From UBA11865 sp041570195 (GTDB lineage Bacteria > Chloroflexota > Anaerolineae > Promineifilales > Promineifilaceae), in the NCBI GenBank assembly GCA_041570195.1, contig JBFFWQ010000007.1, positions 1 to 64,000 of the forward strand: DNA of 64,000 nucleotides. Direction: 5' to 3'. Shown piece by piece: positions 8,016 through 15,904 of the stretch. The first letter of the stretch is position 1, and the number at the start of each line of letters is the position of its first letter. Under the pieces are notes generated by a model. That model searched no databases. It was given only the letters and a program-made list of their open reading frames with translations, and was not told the origin of the DNA. The position numbers were made by a program, and so were the translations under genes.

Positions 8016-8761
8016 TCAGGCTTTGTCGATGATCGCCACGTACAAACCCAGCTCGCCTTCAATCGTCTTGCGCAGCTCCCAACCGGTGCCGTCCAATAGC
8101 TGGCGCAGTTCATCTTTCGTGACCATCAGCAGATCAATCCAGGGCCTGACGTATCGCTTATAGCGCACCCGGATTCGCACCTGTCCGGCCGGTTTCCCCT
8201 GGGCCCGATTGCGGGCGTGATATTCCAGATGCTCCGGCACATCCGTAACACCTACCTCACTGGTCACGGCGATGATCCGCGCTTCGGGATTGGTCATGCC
8301 CTTGAGCCGCCTGAGAAACCACCGCGCCGCCTGGGATTACCCAACAGCCCGACATTATTGCCCATCATCAAGACTGTGTCGAAAACGCCAAGCTCGCGGC
8401 TCAGCTGCGTCAGCGGCAAGAGAGTTACCTTGGCCAGGCCCCGCCGCTTACAGACCTCGACGGCGCCCGGCGAAACGTCTATCCCGTGTACGTCAAAGCC
8501 CTGTTCCTGCAAGTGGAGCGAATGCCGCCCCACCCCGCAGCCGATGCCCAGCACCTTGCCCCGCACACAAGTCATGGCCAGCTTATCACCCGCTGGCCAC
8601 TCCTTGTACTCGGCAAAATACAACTTCGTTCCCAGTCCAGTGCCGAACATCCCATCATCACGCTCGATAATCTCCCAGGTCTCTTTGCCGGCCAGGTGAT
8701 CCAGCAACTCGTGCCCAAAAGCGTCCTGCGCATCGCTCAGCATACCCTGTACCTCGGTCAA
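8016..8761 (-). pseudogene. Class I SAM-dependent methyltransferase, broken by a frameshift
   Basis: The N-terminal part (8294-8761) has motif I VLGIGCGVGRHS, an acidic GIDVSP strand end, and FDTVLMMGNNVGLLGNP. It then leaves frame. The C-terminal part (8016-8297) continues as TNPEARIIAVTSEVG through PEHLEYHARNRA and RIRVRYKRY to a stop. In intact relatives, GNP-R-R is followed by a WFLRRLKGM-like link into the second part. Reading the other frame through plus-strand 8318-8330 restores exactly that link, so a single-base loss there has split one gene. Either true decay or an assembly error is possible. The neighbouring insertion sequence and another frameshifted gene favour decay. Confidence 0.8.
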
Positions 8762-8985
8762 AATTGTGGCGGCGTTGAATTCTGTGCTTGGCCCATTCTA
8801 CGCCACAAGCTCGCCAGGTCCAAGCGTCCTCAACATCGCCGCCTAAGCCTGACTCCAGGCGCCGCGATTTGGCATCTGCGGCTACGGGAATAAAGTATAT
8901 TGGCGCTTCACGGAACAGTTGACATTCTGTGGCCCCTTTGTAACGCGGGATGGCATCCCGCACCGGTTTGCATGGTCATTAACTA

Positions 8986-9849
8986 GGGCATGTATGCAAA
9001 CTAAAGCCACATCAGAACTGCAGCGACTTGCCACATGGCAAGATAGTTCGCTGACCGTTTTTCATAGCGAGTCGCTAGGCGGCGGAATTGCTTGAAGCGA
9101 CTGAATAGCCGCTCGACGCGATTACGTTCTCGATAAATCGCTTTATCAAATGGACCCTTTCGACACATGCTGCTTTCCTTGGCAATCGTGAACCGAATAC
9201 CTCGACGGCGTAGAAAGCCGCGGATCGGCCCACCACAATACCCTTTGTCGCCGACAAGGCGTTTCGGTCGTATCCTTGGCCGACCGCAGCCAGGGCGTTT
9301 AACCGCCCCGTTGGTCATCAACGTCTCAAATGCCGCAGCTTCATGGCGCTGGTCAGGCGTGAGCACCAGGGTGATGGGTTTACCCCGGCCTTCAGCTCGG
9401 ACATGGACCTTTGTGCTGAAACCACCACGACCACGGCCTAACGCTTCTGCTTCTGGTGTGGTTCTTTTGCCCCAGCCGCGTGCTGGTGGGCACGGACAAT
9501 CGAGCCGTCCACGAAGTGAACTTCCCAGTCCAGTTCGCCCTGGACATCACCCTCAGCCTGTAGCTGCGCCATATCGCGCTCCCAGATGCCAGCCTCCCGC
9601 CAGCGGTAGAAGCGACTTGACACAGTGGTCCATTTACCATACCGCTCGAGTAGGTCTCGCCAGGGAGCGCCCGTTCGCACTATCCAGAGGATCCCATTGA
9701 TGACTTGGCGATGGTCAAGATTCGGTCTGCCAGTTTTTGGTTTCTGTGGTGGTAGCAACGGTTTTAGCCGTTCCCATTGCTTGTCTGTTAACTCTCCTCG
9801 TCTCATGCCCCTCAGTGTAGGGCACCGACGAGAGTTTGCAAACACGCCC
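8986..9849 (-). mobile_element. Insertion sequence, IS5 family (IS427-like group), complete
   Basis: 864 bp bounded by 17-bp imperfect inverted ends: GGGCATGTATGCAAACT at 8986-9002 and the complement of GGGCGTGTTTGCAAACT at 9833-9849 (two mismatches). TA flanks both ends (8984-8985 and 9850-9851), consistent with a 2-bp target duplication. Inside is a two-frame transposase on the minus strand. Both ends and the DDE residues look intact, so the copy may be active or recently arrived. Confidence 0.88.
9001..9806 (-). CDS. IS5-family transposase, two frames joined by -1 frameshifting
   Basis: Frame A (9806 to 9438, 122 residues from ATG 9806) holds the N-terminal domain GELTDKQWERLKPLLPP, the WRDL motif and the first catalytic Asp in HFVDGSIVRAHQHAAG. 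Frame B, in the -1 phase, continues as GKRTTPEAEALGRGRGGFST, then VGDKGYCGG (second Asp) and ERNRVERLFSRFKQFRRLATRYEK (catalytic Glu), stopping at 9001. The switch fits slippage on GCAAAAG (minus strand, near plus 9470) just before the frame A stop. This arrangement is typical of the IS427 group, where the full transposase is made by programmed frameshifting. An upstream GTG inside the terminal repeat is a less likely start. Confidence 0.88.
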
Positions 9850-9885
9850 TAAGCTACCGAGACACTTTACGATGACAAGAAATGA

Positions 9886-11080
9886 ATGGCGAAAATGCCT
9901 CAGAATATGACAACTGATCGCTCTATCCTTGTACTGCTTGGTGCGCGTGGTGGGGGCAATAGGCAGCCCGCGGTCGCGCTCGCTTGCGGCCTCCGAGACC
10001 GCGGTCACCGAGTAACGGTTCTTTGCGACTCGGCTACCGAGCAAATGATCGAATCAACGGCTCTACCAATCATCACTCTTCCAACCGAGGTCGAACAGTC
10101 TGCGTACCTAACTCACGGTTTTGTCATCCGCTGGGCTGACGAGATTAGAGCAACGAGCGGCCGGCCCGATGCCAATTCGTCCAACCCTATCGTCGATTGG
10201 GCCTCGGCTGCACAACCGGCTAGCCAGGCGGTGATGCAACGCATCAAACCTGACCTCATCTTTGGTTCGCTGTTCTGCATGGGCCAGGCTGATCAATTGG
10301 CCAAGAGTGCAGGAGTTCCTTGGTGCTTTGTTAATCCGGGGTTTTTACTTCGGAGACCACTCGATTAGACGGTGGGATCAGGACTACTATGGAACTGCTA
10401 TCCAGTGGCTGGCGGAATTCTGTCTCTACCCGCTCGCGCAAAGCGCAGACACGGTCCTTCATGCGACTGATCCTGAGTTTGACTTCCAACCCTCACAGCT
10501 TCCGTCACATCACCATTATGTTGGTTTCCTCCTGTGGGAAGCATCAAATGAGCTGCCCGAATTCGTCAAAGAGCCGGACGATCCCTGGGCACTCGTGACC
10601 TTGAGTACAGCGCCACAACGAGAGGAACTCACGCTGGCCCACTCTGCGCTGCAGGCGCTTGCGGATCAGCCAGTGCGTACGCTTCTGACAGTTCCGGGAA
10701 GGGGTTATCCGGAGGCACTTGATGATATCCCAGAAAACGTCACCCTAACCGGCTTTGTGCCTCACACTCCCGTGCTGGATCGCAGTTCGATCGTTATCAG
10801 TCATGCGGGTCACGGACTCGTGAGCAAAGCTTTGTTTCACCGGGTGCCGATGGTGCTATTGCCCTGGGATCGGGACCAGCCTGGGTTGGCAGAAAGGGCG
10901 GAGAGACTTGGCGTTGCTCGAGTTGTGCCGCGACCCGATGTCAGTCTGCGTTCGGTCAGACAGGCGGTTTCATCCGTCATGAACGAAACCGATTATCACG
11001 AGACAGCAAGACGCGTCTCAGAGCGACTAAAGAAGGTCGATGCGGTCAACACAGCCGGCCGCCTGGTTGAAAACCGGTGA
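9886..11080 (+). pseudogene. UDP-glycosyltransferase (MGT/UGT type), broken by a frameshift
   Basis: The first part (9886-10368) begins SILVLLGARGGGNRQPAVAL, the usual N-terminal nucleotide-fold strand, and contains RIKPDLIFGS. It ends prematurely at NPGFLLRRPLD. The second frame carries on as GFYFGDHSIRRW through the sugar-nucleotide site VISHAGHGLVSKALFHRVPMV and ends at 11080. Joining in frame gives NPGFYFGDHS, which requires one fewer T in the T5 run at 10342-10346. The C-terminal donor-binding motif is otherwise intact. Acceptor unknown; such enzymes glycosylate lipids or small aglycones. A homopolymer sequencing error is a real alternative to true loss. Confidence 0.8.
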
Positions 11081-11515
11081 CATGCGATACTAATATCTTC
11101 TTTGCGCCGCTTTCAGGGCTTAGTACTGACAGAGTTTTGCTTCCCAGGAACTGGACGGATCATGTGATCTAGTCTCCCCTGTGATGCGTCCGCGTAGATT
11201 AACCACAGAGATGCACATGCCTGAACTCGTCAACCTGCTTGGACTTGGCCAGATGAAATACGGAATTTGGAAAGACCTGTCATGGCATCTACCCTCGTAG
11301 CCATCGAGAACGAATCCTCTCGTTCTTCTTAGCAACTCGAAGGGTAGCCCATCGCTCACCACCGCCGACTGTAGCCGATCCGGCGAAGAAGGTCGAGAAA
11401 ATTCACCCCTTCGCTACAAGCTGCTGGGCTTGACACGGCGCTGCGGCCGCGGCTGTTCCTGCTGATTGCAGGGCATTAGAGCGAGACTATTCAGTTGGGG
11501 TGCGCCCAGGCTCTG
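11081..11515. other. Intergenic spacer, no gene supported
   Basis: 435 bases. An 80-codon minus-strand open frame at 11120-11362 lacks a ribosome site and any recognisable motif. No repeats of the families found elsewhere are obvious. It may be remains of genes lost in the decaying 8-11.5 kb stretch. Confidence 0.4.
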
Positions 11516-11884
11516 TCAAGACAGATAATCAATATCGATATCTACGTATCGGGTAGGGCTTTCCATATCGAAACTTTCGCAGAGCTCCAGAAACTTCGCC
11601 AGCAATCTTGAATTATGAGGATTCGCCTCGTCATGTTGTTTAGCTACCTCGTTCGGCTCAAGATCGGCCGTGAAATATCGTTTCCTGCGCGCTACGAGAT
11701 CTTCGGCTTCCAAATAAGCAATATACTTCCCCCGTCCCTCAGCATCCCTATCTTTCAACCACCCACCGGTTTCACCAGGGCGGTGAGTATACTCACGCCA
11801 CTCGTCCTTCAGGAATAACTCAAACTCCTCCTCCGTTACTCCCTCACGAAGCTCCATCGTGTAGAACCAGAAAGCCCTTGCCAT
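11516..11884 (-). CDS. Hypothetical small protein, alpha+beta
   Basis: 122 residues with a strong GGAGGAG ribosome site 7-8 bases before the ATG. It starts MARAFWFYTMELREGVTEEEF and has alternating predicted strands and acidic helices (EEEFELFLKDEWREY, KFLELCESF). The order strand-helix-helix-strand and the opening FWFYTMELREG resemble dimeric ferredoxin-like stress proteins or EthD-like proteins, but the match is too weak to name a family. No signal peptide or membrane segment. It stands alone between the broken glycosyltransferase and the protease pair. Confidence 0.6.
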   Translation of the reverse strand: MARAFWFYTMELREGVTEEEFELFLKDEWREYTHRPGETGGWLKDRDAEGRGKYIAYLEAEDLVARRKRYFTADLEPNEVAKQHDEANPHNSRLLAKFLELCESFDMESPTRYVDIDIDYLS

Positions 11885-12142
11885 GATTTTCTCCTCCCTA
11901 GACTAAAAAGCGGACATTCGATTTCTGTATGAGAACATTCCCAGCTACAATCGCGAAGTCGTGAACTTGTCGCTTCTTGCAATGGCACTCACAACAAAAG
12001 AACGCTGTCACTCATTCTAACAAGCCAGAATAAGAAGACAAACTGACCGCTCAAATGACGGACTAAAGCGTTCCCAATATGCACTTTTCATCTGGCCTAG
12101 CCCAACCTGCTGCTGTCAGAAAGCCTATTGATTTAACCCGGT

Positions 12143-12748
12143 CTAAACGACAACTGAGGCGGCCGAACCGAGGCGCTGCTTCAAAAACCGCTTGACGCTG
12201 TGAATGGGTACCGCCAGCCCCACCTCCGGCCCCGAGATCATGGTATTGATGCCCACCAGCCGGCCGGCCCCGTCGACCATCGGTCCGCCCGAATGACCCG
12301 GCCGCAAATGCAATCCGACCTGTATCAGCTCTCCCCGATAAGGTAACCCCTCCGCCGGCCGGCCCACGTCGATGACCATGCCCGCCGTGGTCGCCCCGGT
12401 CACGCCCCAGGGATGGCCCAGGGCCACCACCCATTGGCCGGGCCGCAGTTGCCCCCGCCGGCCGAGCTCGATGGTCGGCAGATCACGGGCATCCACGGCC
12501 ACGGCCGCCAGATCCAGCTCTTCGTCATAGGTCAGCAACTGGCCTGACAGGGTCCGCCCATCTGCCAGAGTCACCTTTGGCGATTGGCGTTTGACCACAT
12601 GGGCATTAGTGATCACCAGACCGTCGGCGTGCAAGATCGTGCCCGCCCCGGCCCCGCGCCGGCCGTTGTGCACCTGGACCAGGCAGCGCCGGGCCCCCTC
12701 GACCACGGCCGACATCTGCTCATTGATCTGGCCCACTAGATCAGGCAT
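12143..12748 (-). CDS. Trypsin-like serine protease without PDZ domain
   Basis: 201 residues. The HtrA-type chymotrypsin fold shows its triad in TNAHVVKR (His), EELDLAAVAV (Asp) and RPGHSGGPMV (Ser). The chain ends soon after the protease domain, so no PDZ is present. No signal peptide is visible, so a cytoplasmic location is likely, unusual for HtrA relatives. The ATG directly follows the TAG stop of the larger HtrA gene upstream (TAGATG), indicating coupled translation. The two probably act together, possibly as a mixed oligomer; that is inference. Confidence 0.88.
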   Translation of the reverse strand: MPDLVGQINEQMSAVVEGARRCLVQVHNGRRGAGAGTILHADGLVITNAHVVKRQSPKVTLADGRTLSGQLLTYDEELDLAAVAVDARDLPTIELGRRGQLRPGQWVVALGHPWGVTGATTAGMVIDVGRPAEGLPYRGELIQVGLHLRPGHSGGPMVDGAGRLVGINTMISGPEVGLAVPIHSVKRFLKQRLGSAASVVV

Positions 12749-13642
12749 CTACGGCCGTTGTCCTACAGTCACATTGACCGTCCGTAACTCGCCTCCGCGC
12801 ACGATCTGGATCGGCGTCTTCTGGTCCACCACGTCGCCGGTGAGCAGGGCCAACAAATCGTCGTGCTGGCGAACGGCCGAGCCGTTCAAGCCGACAATCG
12901 TATCGCCCAACACCAACCCGCCCTCATCGGCCGGGCTACCCGGTTCCACGTTCACCACCAGCAGGCCGGTTTCCTGGCCGATCTCTTCCTTGATCGCCGC
13001 CGGCAGCCGCGCTGGCTGCGTACTGACGCCCAGGTAGCCACGCTGCACTCGGCCGTGGGCCAGCAGCGTATTGGCCACCCGCTCCACCGTCGCCAGGGGC
13101 ACGGTCAGGCTTACGCCCCGGGCCAATGCCGAGGTATTAAGGCCGATGACCTGCCCCCCGGCGCCCACCAGCGGTCCACCCGAGAAGCCCGGGTACATAA
13201 CCACGTCCGTCTGCAGATAGCGGTCGATCTGCCCGCCCATCGACGTGCGCCAGTTATCGCCCAGCGCGCTGACGATGCCCAGCGTAGCCTGAACGGTTCG
13301 CCCCGGCCGGCCCAGGGCCAGGACCAGGTGCCCGACATGTAAATCGCCGGTTGCCCGCTCGGCCGGCGCCAGATCGCTGGCCTCAGCCTTCAAAACGGCC
13401 AAATCGGTGCTGGGGTCGCGGCCGGCCACCTTAGCGCTGGTTCGCTCGCCGTCAGCCAGGCCAATAGTGATCTTGTCGTCCCGTTTAACAACGTGATTGG
13501 CCGTGACGATGACGCCCCCGGCCGCCCAGACGATGCCCGTCGCCGGCAAGCGCCGCCGCCCTTCAACCCTCACCACACCAGGCCCGGCCGTTTCCACCAT
13601 CCCGGCCAACGAATCCGATAATTGAGCCAATAAATCTGCCAT
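12749..13642 (-). CDS. HtrA-like serine protease with PDZ domain, no signal peptide
   Basis: 297 residues from ATG 13642. GGAGG lies about 8 bases before this ATG; the longer frame upstream runs into a dispersed repeat. Residues 1-200 are the protease domain with TANHVVKRDD (His), STDLAVLKAE (Asp) and YPGFSGGPLV (Ser). Residues 210-290 form one PDZ domain (RGYLGV, GLLVVNVEPGSPADEGGL, DTIVGLNG). No N-terminal signal or membrane helix is seen, so it probably works in the cytoplasm rather than the usual extracytoplasmic site. It is immediately followed by a PDZ-less paralogue. Confidence 0.92.
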   Translation of the reverse strand: MADLLAQLSDSLAGMVETAGPGVVRVEGRRRLPATGIVWAAGGVIVTANHVVKRDDKITIGLADGERTSAKVAGRDPSTDLAVLKAEASDLAPAERATGDLHVGHLVLALGRPGRTVQATLGIVSALGDNWRTSMGGQIDRYLQTDVVMYPGFSGGPLVGAGGQVIGLNTSALARGVSLTVPLATVERVANTLLAHGRVQRGYLGVSTQPARLPAAIKEEIGQETGLLVVNVEPGSPADEGGLVLGDTIVGLNGSAVRQHDDLLALLTGDVVDQKTPIQIVRGGELRTVNVTVGQRP

Positions 13643-13723
13643 GAAGCTGCCTCCAATATGAACTTCTCGGGAAACTTCATGCTCCCTACTAGCGCAATCC
13701 GCCCGATACCGCGCAGCGTCACC

Positions 13724-13762
13724 CTTGTCATGCTGAACGGAGTCTTCGGAGTGAAGCATCCC
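13724..13762 (+). repeat. Dispersed 39-bp repeat (GTCATGC...AGCATCCC family)
   Basis: Reads CTTGTCATGCTGAACGGAGT then CTTCGGAGTGAAGCATCCC. By eye it matches 373-412 at about 34 of 39 positions. It lies upstream of the HtrA gene in the spacer to the response regulator. Confidence 0.65.
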
Positions 13763-13901
13763 TGACACCTCTGGCAAATGCCATCGCGTCTTTGTGGTAA
13801 TACCTACCGGTTTTTATCTACTGGGCCCAACTCTACCCCCCGTCCCCATCCAAGGCACCGGCCCTTCTACCTGGCCCCACCTGGAAAAATGGCTAGGTAG
13901 A

Positions 13902-13984
13902 CAGCAGCTGAAAGCTGACGGCTGAAAGCTGTTGGCTAACCGCTCACTGCTAATAGCTCACAGCTCACAGCTAACAGCTATAAC
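13902..13984. repeat. Tandem-like AGCTGAAAGCTGACGG / AGCTCACAGCTAACAG word repeats
   Basis: About 80 bases composed of near-repeats of 7-9 bases: AGCTGAAAGCTGACGGCTGA followed by units such as GCTAATAGCTCACAGC. The block reaches the stop codon of the response regulator. Related blocks occur at 639-678, 3811-3843, 3958-3991, 35243-35284, 39714-39749 and 61523-61556. Confidence 0.7.
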
Positions 13985-14616
13985 ATTATCAACCCCAACC
14001 GCGTCGCCCTCACCACGGCCGCCGTCCGGCTCTGGGCGCCGAGTTTGCTCATGATGGCGTTGACGTGGAACTTGACGGTGTGCTCGCTGATGTCCAGCCG
14101 CTGGGCGATGGCCTTGTTGGCCAGCCCCTCGGCCAGCAGCTGCAGCACCTCCAGTTCCCGCGGCGTCAGCGCTTCGTCCAGGCCCGGCTCGCCAGACGAG
14201 CCAGCCGGCCAGGCATTGGCCAGCAGTTCCGGCTCAATCACCGCCAGGCCCAGGGCCACGCCGTGGATCGCTGCCTCCAGCCCCCCGGCCGACGCCGTCC
14301 TGGGCAACACACCCCGCGCCCCGGCCGACCAGGCTGCCGCCGCCGTCTCTTCGTCAGGCGCCAGCGCCACGACGTTAGGTTGGCCCCCCTCAGGCTCCAA
14401 TGCCAGCTCCTCCAGGGTCTCCAGGCCCTCGTCCGGCTCCCAACCCAGGTCGAAGACCAGCACATCGGGCTGAAACACATCCAGCTCCTCAGCCAGCGAC
14501 TCGCCGCCGCTAACCTGGCCGGCGATATGCAACCCAGGCCGTTCATCCAGCAGCGTAACCAGCCCGGCCCGGGCCAGCGGATCGGCCGCGACGACCAACA
14601 ACCGCAGATCAGCCAT
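13978..14616 (-). CDS. LuxR/NarL-family response regulator
   Basis: 212 residues. The receiver domain (residues 1-120) starts LRLLVVAADPLARAG and has the likely phospho-accepting Asp in VLVFDLGWEP, with the conserved Lys position apparently absent (VLPRTAS instead of a K at that turn). The C-terminal 65 residues are a LuxR helix-turn-helix: LTPRELEVLQLLAEGLANKA then ISEHTVKFHVNAIMSKLGA. No sensor kinase is nearby. The start overlaps the end of alanine racemase by 8 bases, so they share a transcript. The missing Lys suggests that phosphorylation-dependent switching may be atypical. Confidence 0.9.
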   Translation of the reverse strand: MADLRLLVVAADPLARAGLVTLLDERPGLHIAGQVSGGESLAEELDVFQPDVLVFDLGWEPDEGLETLEELALEPEGGQPNVVALAPDEETAAAAWSAGARGVLPRTASAGGLEAAIHGVALGLAVIEPELLANAWPAGSSGEPGLDEALTPRELEVLQLLAEGLANKAIAQRLDISEHTVKFHVNAIMSKLGAQSRTAAVVRATRLGLIML

Positions 14617-15790
14617 CGCCGCCCAAATAAATGCGCGGCACCCGGGTATTAATATTGGTCAAGATCTCATAAGGGATGGTGCCCGCCCATTCGGCCAGGT
14701 CGGCACAGCTGATGGCCGCGGGCCGGTCTCCTGCGGTTGCCGACTGGTCTTCAGCTTCGCCCAGCAAGACTACCTCGTCGCCATTGTAGGCCGTCTCCCA
14801 CTCAATATTGACCATCATCTGGTCCATGCAAACCCGGCCGATGACCGGGTACCGGTTGCCGCGAATGATCACTGCCGACCGGTTAGACAGACTGCGAAAA
14901 TAACCGTCGCCGTAGCCCACGGGCACGGTCACCACGCGCACCATGTGATCGCTTTGCCAGGTCGAGCCATAGCTCACCGGGTGCCCTGGTTTAACCACCT
15001 TGAAGTAAACGACCCGCGACTTCCAACTGAGCGCCGGCCGGACCGGGACAGAACGCTTCACCTCGGCTGAGGGGTAAACGCCATAGAGCAAAATGCCGGC
15101 TCGGACCATATCCAGGTGGCTTTCCGGCAATTGGGCGATGCCGCCCGAATTGGCGATGTGCCGCATGGGCGCCGGTAAACCCCGATCTTCGTAGAAGCGC
15201 AGAACATCGTCGAAACGTTTTAATTGCTCGCGCGCAAAACTCAGGTCGGACCCGTCGCTGCTGGCGAAATGGGAAAAGATGCCTTCCACCTGGCAATAGT
15301 CACAGCGCAATGCCTGTTCCAGCAACCCCTGGGCGCTGTAATAATGAACGCCGATCCGCTCCATGCCGGTGTCGATCTTGAGGTGGACCTTGGCCGTCTT
15401 GCCCAGCGCCCGCGCCGCGTCATTGGTCTGGACCAGCTTCTCGATGGAGGATGCCGTCACGGTGAGATCATACTCCAGGAACATCGGCACCTGGTTGCCC
15501 AGCACACCGCCCAGCACCAGGATTGGCGTCATCACCCCGTACTCGCGCAGCAAGATGCCCTCCTCCAGGAACGCCACGCCCAGATAAGGCGCGCCTAGGG
15601 AGGCCATATGGCGGGCAATCTCTACCAGGCCATGCCCATAGGCATTGGCCTTAAGGATGGGCATCACCGTCGCCGGGGCCACCGCGCGCTCGATGGCCCG
15701 GTAATTCTGGGTCAGGCGGGACAGGTTCACTTCGACGTGCGTCGGCCGGACCACGCCATTATCGCTGATAACCGGCTTATTGATCGGCAT
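14609..15790 (-). CDS. alr: Alanine racemase
   Basis: 393 residues, typical length. It interconverts L- and D-alanine for peptidoglycan using PLP. The PLP-binding Lys47 lies in PILKANAYGHG. The second catalytic Tyr is in PVSYGSTW near residue 280. CMDQMMVNI and the C-terminal beta domain ending PYEILTNINTRVPR are family hallmarks. It overlaps the downstream response-regulator gene by 8 bases. A spacer with TCCGTG-type words (15862-15902) separates it from the lipoprotein gene. Confidence 0.96.
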   Translation of the reverse strand: MPINKPVISDNGVVRPTHVEVNLSRLTQNYRAIERAVAPATVMPILKANAYGHGLVEIARHMASLGAPYLGVAFLEEGILLREYGVMTPILVLGGVLGNQVPMFLEYDLTVTASSIEKLVQTNDAARALGKTAKVHLKIDTGMERIGVHYYSAQGLLEQALRCDYCQVEGIFSHFASSDGSDLSFAREQLKRFDDVLRFYEDRGLPAPMRHIANSGGIAQLPESHLDMVRAGILLYGVYPSAEVKRSVPVRPALSWKSRVVYFKVVKPGHPVSYGSTWQSDHMVRVVTVPVGYGDGYFRSLSNRSAVIIRGNRYPVIGRVCMDQMMVNIEWETAYNGDEVVLLGEAEDQSATAGDRPAAISCADLAEWAGTIPYEILTNINTRVPRIYLGGDG

Positions 15791-15904
15791 GAAACAATTC
15801 TAACTGCGGCCGCCCCTCAACGCACGCTGACCAGTTAAAGGCATTCTTCGACCCAGAAACAAGGAAATCCGTGCCGATCCGCGAAAGTCCGTGTCCAATA
15901 TTAC

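Noticed and set aside
11120..11362. 80-codon minus-strand gene in the 11 kb spacer
   Set aside because: No ribosome site, no motif and biased neither in codons nor composition toward a gene.
13902..13984. Possible CRISPR array in the AGCTGA repeat block
   Set aside because: Units are 7-9 bases, drift in sequence and have no unique spacers; no cas genes are present.
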